From assembly GCA_903828665.1 (NCBI GenBank), contig CAIKMZ010000078.1, positions 1 to 64,000 on the forward strand: a DNA stretch of 64,000 nucleotides, read 5' to 3'. The position numbers and the translations under genes were made by a program. This stretch comes from an uncultured beta proteobacterium (GTDB lineage: Bacteria > Pseudomonadota > Gammaproteobacteria > Burkholderiales > Burkholderiaceae_C). How positions within the stretch are numbered: the first letter of the stretch is position 1; the number at the start of each line of letters is the position of its first letter. The notes beneath the pieces were generated by a model. The model did not search any database. It was given only the letters and a program-made list of their open reading frames with translations, and was not told the DNA's origin. Positions 57,122 to 64,000 of the stretch are shown here, one piece after another.

Positions 57122-59016
57122 AAGCCGGCCTCCTGCTTGTCACGGCGCCGGTCGGCAAACTGCTTGACGAAACCGGCAATGCCCTGCGGAAACAACAGCA
57201 CCAGGATGATGATGATGGCGCCCAGCATGGCGCGCCAGTAATCGGTGTTGCGCGCAACCGTGTCGTGCAGCCAGGTGAAGGTCACGGCGCCGACCACCGG
57301 GCCGGCCAGCGTCTGGATGCCGCCGAGCAGCACCATGACCAGGCCGTCGACCGACTTGCCCACCGACAGCGTCTCGGGCGAGATGCTGCCCTTGGAAAAG
57401 GCGTAGAGCGCGCCGGCCAATCCGGCAAAGGTGCCGGCAATGGTGAAGGCCAGCCACTGCATGCGCTTGACATCGATGCCGATCGCATCGGCGCGCAGAA
57501 CCGAATCGCGTCCGGCGCGCAGGGTGTAGCCAAAGGGCGAGAACAGGATGCGGCGCAGGATCAGAACACCGGCAGCGACCATGAACAGGGTGAGGTAGTA
57601 GTAGTTCTGCTTGTCGGACAGCCACTGCGCCGGCCAGACGCCGGTCAGGCCGTTGCTGCCGCCGGTGAAGCTGTCCCACTGGTAGGTGATGGCCCAGGTG
57701 ATCTGCGCAAACGCCAGCGTCAGCATCGCCAGGTAAGTGCCCGACAGGCGCACGGCGAACCAGCCGAAGATCAGCGCGCCCAGCGCCGCCACGAACGGCG
57801 CCACGAGCAAGGATGCCTCCATCGGCATGCCCGTGCTGCGCACCAGCAGCGCCGCGCCATAGGCGCCCAGGCCGAAGTAGGCAGCGTGGCCGAATGAATG
57901 CATGCCGGCCGGCCCCATGATGAAACTTAGGCTGGCGGCAAACAGCGCCGCCACCAGCAGGTCAATCGCCAGCACGACGGTGTAGGGCGAACCGGCGGTC
58001 GCGATCGGCAACGCGACCAGCGCCAGTCCAAGCAGCGCGGCAGCGATCAGGCCGGTCTTGCCGGCGCGGCGCAGCGGCTCTTCCGGGATGCCGACATAGC
58101 GGCTCGGTGCCTGCGCGCGGCCCATCAGGCCCCAGGGGCGCGCCACCAGCACGGTGGCCATCACGAGAAATTCGACGACCAGCGTGAGCTTGGAGAATGA
58201 CAGGCTAATGCCGGCGATCTCGACCACGCCGAGCCAGATGCAGACCGCCTTGATCTCGGCAATCAGGAGCGCTGCCACATAGGCGCCGGGGATCGAGCCC
58301 ATGCCGCCCACCACCACCACCACGAACGCGGCGCCGATGGTGTTGAGGTCCATCTCCAGGCTCGCGGGTTCGCGCGGCAGTTGCAGCGCACCGCCTAGGC
58401 CGGCGAGCAGCGCGCCGAGCGCAAACACGGCCGTGAACAACCAGGCCTGGTTTACACCGAGGGCGCTGACCATTTCACGGTCCTGCGTCGCGGCGCGCAC
58501 CAGCGTGCCCCAGCGCGTGCGCGTCAGCAGCAGCCACAGCAGTCCCAGCACGACGGGGCCGACCACGATCAGGAACAGGTCATAGGAAGGAAAGGCTCGC
58601 CCCAGGATCTGCACCGCGCCGGACAGGCCGGGCGCCCTGGGGCCGAGCAATTCGTCCGGCCCCCAGAACCAGAGCACGCCATCCTTGATCACCAGCACCA
58701 GCGCAAACGTGGCCAGCAACTGGAACAGTTCGGGCGCCTTGTAAATGCGCCGCAGCAGCAGCATTTCAATCAGGGCGCCGAGCACGCCGACCACCACAGC
58801 GGCCAGCAGCAGTGCCGGCCAGAATCCGAGGCCGGTGCCCAGATGATTGACCAGGGTGTAGGCGACGTAGATGCCGACCATGAAGAACGAGCCATGCGCG
58901 AAATTCACGATGCGCGTCACGCCGAAGATCAGCGAGAGGCCGGCCGCCACCAGGAACAGCGACGAGGCACCGGCGAGACCGTTGAGCAATTGGGCCAGGA
59001 AGCCTGAAAAATTCAT
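57118..59016 (-). CDS. Fused LivH-LivM branched-chain-type ABC permease
   Basis: A 632-residue membrane protein that joins both permease subunits in one chain. Residues 1-about 290 match LivH (GLSLIFGVTRIVNFAHGSFFMVG, shortened; GGMGSIPGAYVAALLI). Residues about 330-620 match LivM (SLSFIMGPAGMHSFGHAAYFGLGAYGAAL, shortened; GTYLAMLTLAFAQI). The join carries a short cytoplasmic linker (RAQAPSRYVGIPEEPLRR). A fused LivHM is a known variant. Its stop overlaps livG. A large hairpin lies upstream, between it and the binding-protein gene. Confidence 0.92.
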   Translation of the reverse strand: MNFSGFLAQLLNGLAGASSLFLVAAGLSLIFGVTRIVNFAHGSFFMVGIYVAYTLVNHLGTGLGFWPALLLAAVVVGVLGALIEMLLLRRIYKAPELFQLLATFALVLVIKDGVLWFWGPDELLGPRAPGLSGAVQILGRAFPSYDLFLIVVGPVVLGLLWLLLTRTRWGTLVRAATQDREMVSALGVNQAWLFTAVFALGALLAGLGGALQLPREPASLEMDLNTIGAAFVVVVVGGMGSIPGAYVAALLIAEIKAVCIWLGVVEIAGISLSFSKLTLVVEFLVMATVLVARPWGLMGRAQAPSRYVGIPEEPLRRAGKTGLIAAALLGLALVALPIATAGSPYTVVLAIDLLVAALFAASLSFIMGPAGMHSFGHAAYFGLGAYGAALLVRSTGMPMEASLLVAPFVAALGALIFGWFAVRLSGTYLAMLTLAFAQITWAITYQWDSFTGGSNGLTGVWPAQWLSDKQNYYYLTLFMVAAGVLILRRILFSPFGYTLRAGRDSVLRADAIGIDVKRMQWLAFTIAGTFAGLAGALYAFSKGSISPETLSVGKSVDGLVMVLLGGIQTLAGPVVGAVTFTWLHDTVARNTDYWRAMLGAIIIILVLLFPQGIAGFVKQFADRRRDKQEAGL

Positions 59017-59042
59017 TCCACCCCTTTAGAACTTTGAGCTTG

Positions 59043-59092
59043 GGCTTTGCGCGTCTGGCCCGGACCGGATGCGGTCCAGACGCGTCAAAGCC
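59043..59092. other. Large intercistronic hairpin between binding protein and permease
   Basis: GGCTTTG (59043-59049) and CGCGTCTGG (59050-59058) pair with CCAGACGCG (59076-59084) and CAAAGCC (59086-59092), one bulged T at 59085 between them. The loop itself holds a short ACCG/CGGT stem. The hairpin occupies the gap between the binding-protein stop (59114) and the permease start (59016). No T-run follows. It resembles the RNA-stabilising or attenuating hairpins that let a binding protein be made in excess over its permease. Confidence 0.65.
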
Positions 59093-59113
59093 ATGTCGGA
59101 CGAATCAGCCCGA

Positions 59114-60319
59114 TTAGTCGGGTGCGCGCAGCTTGGCGACTTCGGCGTCGGACGGCAGGTACTTGGCGCCGTCGAAATAGCTGTAATTCACCATCACGCC
59201 CTTGCCGCCGTCGTTCTTGGTCTTGCCGACGTAGGCGCCCATGGTGGACTGGTTGTCCTGCGCACGGTAGGTGATCTTGCCAAACGGGCTGTCAACCTGC
59301 AGACCCTTGAACGCCGCCACAAGCTTTTCCGTGTCACTGCTTCCGGCTTTCTTCAGACCGGCCGCGATCGACTTGACTGCGGTGTAGCCCACCACCGAAC
59401 CCAGGCGCGGGTAATCCTTGAACTTGGCCTGATAGGCTGCCAGAAAGGCCTTGTGCTCCGGTGTCGCAATGCCGTACCAGGGGTAGCCGGTGACGACCCA
59501 GCCATTGGGCGCTTCTTCCTTGAGCGGATCCATGTACTCAGGCTCGCCGGTCAACACACTGACCACTTCGCGGCCCTGGAACAGGCCGCGCGTATTGCCT
59601 TCGCGCACGAACTTCGACAGATCGGCGCCGAACAGCACGTTGAAGATCGCGTCCGGCTTGGCGTCGGCCAGGGCCTGCACCACGCTGCCGGCGTCAAGCT
59701 TGCCCAGCGGCGGCGCCTGCTCGACGACAAATTCCACATCCGGCTGCGCTGCCTTGAGCAGCTGCTTGAACGCGGCCACGGCCGACTGCCCGTACTCGTA
59801 ATTGGGGTACACGAGAGCCCAGCGCTTCTTCTTCAGTTTGACGGCCTCCGGCACCAGCATCGCGGCCTGCATGTAGGTGCCCGGGCGCAGACGGTAGGTG
59901 TACTTGTTGCCGCTGCCCCAGATGATCTTGTCGGTCAGCGGTTCGCCGGCGAGGAAGAAGAATTTCTTCTGCTTGGCGAAATCGGCCACCGCCAGCCCGG
60001 TGTTGGACAGGAAGGTGCCCATCAGCACATCGACCTTCTCGCGCGAGATCAGCTCCTCGGCGACGCGCACGGCATCGCCGGGGTTGGCGTTGTCGTCACG
60101 CGTGATCAGCTCGAGCTGCTTGCCGTTGACGCCGCCTGCTGCGTTGACCTCGTCGATGGCGAGCTCCATGCCCTTCTTGTAGGGTTCAAGAAAGGCCGGT
60201 TGCGCCTTGTAGCTGTTGACCTCGCCGATCTTCATGACACCTTGGGCTTGCGCCGATGTCAGAAAGGCCAAGGTGGCGGCAAAGCTGGCAGTGTGCAGCA
60301 TCGTTCTCAGCATCTTCAT
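59114..60319 (-). CDS. Branched-chain-type ABC substrate-binding protein
   Basis: A 401-residue type I periplasmic binding protein. A signal peptide (MLHTASFAATLAFLTSAQA) precedes VMKIGEVNSYKAQPAFLEPYK. Conserved regions include NAAGGVNGKQLELITRDDNAN (shortened) and the AEELISREKVDVLMGTF segment. GAGGAG precedes the ATG at 60319. The opening differs from the common IxPLSGxxA form, so the ligand need not be an amino acid. It lies directly downstream of DUF1185 genes and upstream of its own permease and ATPases. Confidence 0.9.
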   Translation of the reverse strand: MKMLRTMLHTASFAATLAFLTSAQAQGVMKIGEVNSYKAQPAFLEPYKKGMELAIDEVNAAGGVNGKQLELITRDDNANPGDAVRVAEELISREKVDVLMGTFLSNTGLAVADFAKQKKFFFLAGEPLTDKIIWGSGNKYTYRLRPGTYMQAAMLVPEAVKLKKKRWALVYPNYEYGQSAVAAFKQLLKAAQPDVEFVVEQAPPLGKLDAGSVVQALADAKPDAIFNVLFGADLSKFVREGNTRGLFQGREVVSVLTGEPEYMDPLKEEAPNGWVVTGYPWYGIATPEHKAFLAAYQAKFKDYPRLGSVVGYTAVKSIAAGLKKAGSSDTEKLVAAFKGLQVDSPFGKITYRAQDNQSTMGAYVGKTKNDGGKGVMVNYSYFDGAKYLPSDAEVAKLRAPD

Positions 60320-60361
60320 AGCAAAAAGCTCCTCAAATTAAAAAAACAAAAACATCCCGCC

Positions 60362-60946
60362 TCAACGCAGACCATCCTGGCCCACGATCTCACTCACCTG
60401 CAAACCGCCAATGCGCGCCAGGGGCCGCCCACTGGACGTGACCGCCACCGCGACCACGATCTCGTTGGCGCGCGGTGCGTCGCTGACACGCGCCTCGATA
60501 GCATCGAAGTGGCTGCGCACAAAGGCCGCATCCTTGTGCCCCAGGGGCACGTCGAGCGCCGTGCCGAGCCCGCCCATCTTCTTGGCCGAGGGCACCAGCG
60601 CCGCGCCTTTTTCAACCGCCTTGCGCAGCGGCGCGCCGAGCTTGGGGTGCAGGATGGCGGCCGCATGTTCGAGTTCGCCGGCCTCGCCGACAATCGCGCC
60701 CTTGCCGTAGCTTTGCGCCTGGCCCGGCGCTATGCCCAGAGCCTCCACGCATTTCTGCCCAAGCAGCGCGCCGAGCTCCTCGCCGATGGCGATCAACTCG
60801 TCGAGGTTTTCCGAATAACGCCCGGCAAACGGGTTCTCGATCACCGCCATGGCCAGAGCGCGGCGTGTCGGCGGATCAATGGGCCGGCCCATCTCGATGC
60901 GTGTTTCATCGACTTGCACGATGATCTTGCGAATTTTGGCGCTCAT
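60362..60946 (-). CDS. DUF1185 (amino acid synthesis family) protein, copy 1
   Basis: A 194-residue protein of the family named AA_synth (PF06684) in Pfam from memory; no reaction is established. The family core is visible: NPFAGRYSENLDELI, SYGKGAIVGEAGELEHAAA, ALVPSAKKMGGLGTALDVPL and AAFVRSHFDAIEARV. AAAGGAAC precedes 60946; the frame continues upstream but without support. It is 42 bases upstream of the binding-protein gene and 35 bases downstream of copy 2. Confidence 0.85.
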   Translation of the reverse strand: MSAKIRKIIVQVDETRIEMGRPIDPPTRRALAMAVIENPFAGRYSENLDELIAIGEELGALLGQKCVEALGIAPGQAQSYGKGAIVGEAGELEHAAAILHPKLGAPLRKAVEKGAALVPSAKKMGGLGTALDVPLGHKDAAFVRSHFDAIEARVSDAPRANEIVVAVAVTSSGRPLARIGGLQVSEIVGQDGLR

Positions 60947-60981
60947 GGCTTGTTCCTTTCGTGTTGCTGGGTGCAGAGGGT

Positions 60982-61623
60982 TCAGCGCAGGCCGTCCCAC
61001 TGGCTGATGGCGCTGGCGGCCAGGCCGCCGACGCGCGCATGAATGCGCGCTCCCGAGCTCATCGCGAGTATGTAGACAATTTCATCCGACGCCGGCGCAC
61101 CCGGAACACGCACTTCGATGGCGTCGAAATGGCTGCGCACATAGCTGGCGTTGATGTGCGTCAACGGCACATCGAGCGCCGTGCCCGGAGCGCCGACTTT
61201 TTTGGTCGAGGGCACGATCGCCAGCGCATTGCCCGGCTGGCCGGTCTTGGCTTCGCCCTGCCCCTTGGCGTAGGCGCTGCGGTCACCCTTCCAGCCCAAC
61301 AACTCGCGCATCGCGTAGCCGCCCGGCACATGCCAGAGCGCGCCGTGCTCGAGCTCGCCTGCGGCACCGACGATGGCGCCTTTGCCGTAGCCTTCGATGC
61401 GCTCGGGCGGCAGTTGCATGGCGGCCAGCAGACGCCGGGCCATGTCGACGCCCACCGGTTGCAAGGCGTCCATCATCGGCAGGATGTCGCTCTCATAGCG
61501 ACCGGCGAACGGATTGGTCAGCACCACGCCGATCGCACCGCGCAGCAGCGGCGTCGCGGCCACCGGTCCAAACTCATGGTGGATCTGCTCCACGTGGGTA
61601 AAGATGCGTCGTATTTCAATCAT
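60982..61623 (-). CDS. DUF1185 (amino acid synthesis family) protein, copy 2
   Basis: A 213-residue paralogue of the downstream gene. Shared motifs are NPFAGRYESDILPMMDAL, GYGKGAIVGAAGELEHGAL, AIVPSTKKVGAPGTALDVPL and ASYVRSHFDAIEVRV. It has an insert of about 20 residues (LLGWKGDRSAYAKGQGEAKT) between the second and third motifs that copy 1 lacks. The two together could form a heteromer. The ATG at 61623 begins the conserved N terminus; upstream sequence is shadow. Confidence 0.85.
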   Translation of the reverse strand: MIEIRRIFTHVEQIHHEFGPVAATPLLRGAIGVVLTNPFAGRYESDILPMMDALQPVGVDMARRLLAAMQLPPERIEGYGKGAIVGAAGELEHGALWHVPGGYAMRELLGWKGDRSAYAKGQGEAKTGQPGNALAIVPSTKKVGAPGTALDVPLTHINASYVRSHFDAIEVRVPGAPASDEIVYILAMSSGARIHARVGGLAASAISQWDGLR

Positions 61624-61646
61624 CGCTTTGCGTCCATCCTGTTTCT

Positions 61647-62564
61647 TCAAGCAAATTGCAAGCCAGTTCGCGCCTCTTCCTGCCGTGTCGGCGCGGCGCG
61701 CAGCCTGACAGTATCGACGGTTCCGGTGCTGACGAACTGATCCTGGCAAACCAGTGCGGCTGACCAGATCAGGCCGGCCGCGCGCAAAGCCTGCGCACGA
61801 ATCAGCCCGACCTGCAAGGCCTGCGCGACCAATTCCGGTTCCAGCGCCGGAACATCGACCGTCACCGGGATGACCCCGAGGTCGCTGTCGTCCTTCAGGT
61901 CGCAAGCCGGCCGGCGAGTGATGCGCGGGTCGGCCACATTGACGGCGTTGGCGATGACGGTGGCCGCGGCGTCGGCAGCCGCCGCGCTGCGCGCCAGCAC
62001 CGTCACGCTGTCGGCAATGCCCAGCGAAAAACTGCGGCCGCGCCAGCCACTGGTGGCGACACCGCGCACCGGCAGTTCGCTCGACACCTCGAACTGACCG
62101 TCGATGCTGATACCGTCGCGCAGCTGCGCCGGATCGAAGCGCGCCAGATCGGCATACAGCCCGATGCGCAGCGACTGACCGGGCGCGAGGTGCAGGGCGA
62201 TATCGCCGCCGTTGTTGACCCAGGCGCGCGTGACACCGCCGCGCTCGTAGCAGGCGATCAGCTCCTGCGCCACAGCGCCCGCCACCGCCGCCATCGGCGT
62301 GATGAAGCTTTCTGCGTAGGGCAGACAGGCATGCCACATGCTGCGCGCTACCACGCCTTGCAACCGACATTCGCCGGCGACGGGCGCGCGCAGCAGCGCC
62401 AGCTCGTCCACCAGTTCATCGAGAACGGTGGCGAAGCGGCGCCATGCATCGTCATGCGCTGCTGCCAGCGCCGAGGCACTGCCGCTGGCGCCGATGACGA
62501 TATCCATCGGACCATGCTGGAAATGCCAGCGGCCATCCGGGAGTTGCGAGCGCTGCGCGGCCAT
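61647..62564 (-). CDS. UPF0280-family protein (ApbE superfamily)
   Basis: A 305-residue protein of UPF0280, a family placed in the ApbE (FAD:protein FMN transferase) superfamily. The segment WVNNGGDIALHLAPG resembles the glycine/aspartate loop of ApbE proteins, and ESFITPMAAVAGAVAQELI is the conserved helix before it. No signal peptide or lipobox is seen, unlike periplasmic ApbE. It starts 12 bases after the reductase-like gene. A role in covalent flavin attachment to the neighbouring reductase is tempting but unproven. Confidence 0.82.
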   Translation of the reverse strand: MAAQRSQLPDGRWHFQHGPMDIVIGASGSASALAAAHDDAWRRFATVLDELVDELALLRAPVAGECRLQGVVARSMWHACLPYAESFITPMAAVAGAVAQELIACYERGGVTRAWVNNGGDIALHLAPGQSLRIGLYADLARFDPAQLRDGISIDGQFEVSSELPVRGVATSGWRGRSFSLGIADSVTVLARSAAAADAAATVIANAVNVADPRITRRPACDLKDDSDLGVIPVTVDVPALEPELVAQALQVGLIRAQALRAAGLIWSAALVCQDQFVSTGTVDTVRLRAAPTRQEEARTGLQFA

Positions 62565-62576
62565 GGTCGATGCGGA

Positions 62577-64000
62577 TCAGCCGAGCATGGGCGCTTGCCC
62601 GAGCGGCCACGGATTGGCGCTCTGGATTTGCTCCCATTTGCGCGCCAGCGGCGCACCTTCGTTGTGCCAGGCTCCCCGGCGCAGTGCATCTTCGAGCGTA
62701 CGCACGTAGTCCATGTGGCCGCCCAGGGCACGGTAATCGTCGAGCTTCATGCAAAACTCGATGGGCGCGATGATGGCCGGCGTCGGCACGGTGCCAAAAC
62801 TGTTGTCCGGCATGCGCATGACATCGACCATCACGGTAATGCCGCCACCCGGCCAGACATACGCCGGTGCGCCGCCGAGCGTGACGTTGACCAAAGCGTT
62901 CTTGATGGCGCGTGTCAGCAGCACCGGGTTTTCTGTGACGCCGGCACGCAGGCTGCCACCCGCGCCGGCCAGGAACAGCACGGTGGTCATTGAGGGCTCG
63001 CAGTTCTCGCCAATGCGCTCCACGATGCGGCGCACCTCCGGCGGCATCTCCTGCTCCACCGGCTGCAACGCGTCGTCGAGCACGTACCAGCTCGCGTGCT
63101 CGCCGGTAGTCGACGTCATGAGCAGGCGCAAGCCCGGCCAGGCCGTTTGCGCATCCCAACCCTCGATGATCGACAGGGGCTCGACGATGTCCGTGCCGCC
63201 CCAGCCGGTGCCCGGATTGGCCACCTGAAAGTAGCGCCCGGGCGTGGATTTGCGGCCACGCAGCTTGATGCCAGATGGGCGCATATCAAGACAACGCCCC
63301 GACTGGTGTTCGGTCAGCACGCCGGTGATGTGGTCATCGACCACGACCACCTCGTCGGCCTTGCCAAACCACTGCTCCGCGAAAATTCCGACGGTGGCCG
63401 AGCCGCAACCCAGGCGCATGCGCTTTTCCTCGACGCCGTTGACGATCGGGGCGCGGCCAGCCTGCACCAGCATCTGCGCGCCGCCATCGATCGTGAGGTC
63501 GACAGCGCGCTTGTTGCACAGCGCCTCCATCATCTCGACCGTCACGCGGCCTTCCTTCTTGCTGCCGCCCGTGAGGTGATGGACACCGCCGAGCGACAGC
63601 ATCTGCGAGCCGTATTCGGCCGTCGTCACATGGCCGACCACCTCGCCCTTGCAGCGCACGTTGGCCTGCTCGGCGCCCAGGAAACGGTCGGTGTCGATCT
63701 TCACCTTGAGGCTGCAGTAGCTGAAGATGCCTTCGGTCACCACCGTCACCAGATCCACGCCCGCGGCCTGCGATGAGACGATGAACGGCGCCGGCTTGTA
63801 ATCGGGATAGGTCGACGAGGCGCCAACGCCGGTGATGAAGACCTGGTCGGCCAGCAGCAGATCGCCGTTCCATGGCGGCGCATCAGCGTCGGCCGCTGCC
63901 GCATCCGGCGCGCTGCGCGGGAGAAAAGGCACGAGCACGCTCTCGTTGTCATCGAGTGCGCGGCGCAGCATCACCACCGGATCGCAGCGCACCAGCGTGC
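62577..64000 (-). CDS. 6-hydroxynicotinate reductase-like protein, 5-prime end cut by window edge
   Basis: At least 474 codons are open to the edge without a stop; a GTG at 63992 is not a likely start, so the N terminus lies outside. I recognise it, with moderate confidence, as the family annotated as 6-hydroxynicotinate reductase after Hnr of Eubacterium barkeri. Notable segments are ITGVGASSTYPDYKPAPFIV, VTTAEYGSQMLSLGGVHHLTGG, LGCGSATVGIFAEQW and PGTGWGGTDIVEPL (each shown in part). Cysteines are scattered (YCSL, VRCKG, LGCGS, ENCEP, EFCMK), which fits a metal-flavin enzyme but gives no clear ferredoxin motif in the visible part; that domain may lie upstream. It leads the visible part of the leftward operon, 12 bases before UPF0280. 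Confidence 0.65.
   Translation of the reverse strand, partial: TLVRCDPVVMLRRALDDNESVLVPFLPRSAPDAAAADADAPPWNGDLLLADQVFITGVGASSTYPDYKPAPFIVSSQAAGVDLVTVVTEGIFSYCSLKVKIDTDRFLGAEQANVRCKGEVVGHVTTAEYGSQMLSLGGVHHLTGGSKKEGRVTVEMMEALCNKRAVDLTIDGGAQMLVQAGRAPIVNGVEEKRMRLGCGSATVGIFAEQWFGKADEVVVVDDHITGVLTEHQSGRCLDMRPSGIKLRGRKSTPGRYFQVANPGTGWGGTDIVEPLSIIEGWDAQTAWPGLRLLMTSTTGEHASWYVLDDALQPVEQEMPPEVRRIVERIGENCEPSMTTVLFLAGAGGSLRAGVTENPVLLTRAIKNALVNVTLGGAPAYVWPGGGITVMVDVMRMPDNSFGTVPTPAIIAPIEFCMKLDDYRALGGHMDYVRTLEDALRRGAWHNEGAPLARKWEQIQSANPWPLGQAPMLG

Overview
The window is about 64 kb of GC-rich, densely packed chromosomal DNA. The gene content and gene style point to a betaproteobacterium of the order Burkholderiales, most likely Comamonadaceae. 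Supporting features are RecA-RecX behind a CTGT-N8-ACAG SOS box, a TctDE-like two-component pair, DctSR plus TRAP dicarboxylate transport, a SET-domain gene beside topoisomerase III, and many branched-chain-amino-acid-type binding proteins. This is a family-level inference, not a species call. I see no rRNA, tRNA, insertion sequence, prophage or CRISPR array. Most genes look like core chromosome, with catabolic and transport islands in the second half.

Layout. At 0.4-2.4 kb a CpxRA/RstBA-like two-component pair sits behind a GTAAA-N5-GTAAA box. At 2.5-8.5 kb a glycogen operon runs glgX-glgC-glgP with overlapping or nearly abutting ends; glgA and glgB are absent. At 8.6-11.8 kb are ampG, an M48 protease, a TlpA-like thioredoxin and a YchJ-like SEC-C protein. 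At 11.9-16 kb are a PEBP-family protein, a topoisomerase III carrying a histone-H1-like lysine/alanine linker and a C-terminal SWIB domain, and a divergent SET-domain methyltransferase. At 16-24.7 kb are birA, a tctDE-like pair, marR, recA-recX, argC and sucCD. At 24.8-29.6 kb are a TerC-family membrane protein and a signalling module of PP2C phosphatase, FHA protein and GAF-GspE-type ATPase. At 29.6-36.7 kb are an operon of OYE, murU-like and pepP genes, then transketolase and GAPDH.

The second half is catabolic. At 37.9-43.4 kb an acyl-CoA ligase and a biotinyl-carboxyltransferase fusion are divergent from a TetR gene, which overlaps an orphan ABC binding protein; two tandem palindromic operators lie between them. 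At 43.5-50.3 kb DctSR is divergent from a TRAP system with two DctP paralogues, DctQ and DctM. At 50.4-54.8 kb are a membrane-anchored SRPBCC-GyrI protein, a TonB-dependent receptor and an ROK kinase.

From 54.8 kb to the right edge, nine genes all read leftward: a partial 6-hydroxynicotinate-reductase-like protein, an UPF0280 (ApbE-superfamily) protein, two DUF1185 proteins, a complete ABC importer with a fused LivH-LivM permease, and a Tat-exported nicotinamidase. I read this as a candidate operon for uptake and reductive breakdown of nicotinamide/nicotinate or a related N-heterocycle. It and the topoisomerase III-SWIB/SET pair are the most interesting parts of the window. Function assignments are from reading motifs and family memory; no searches were run.
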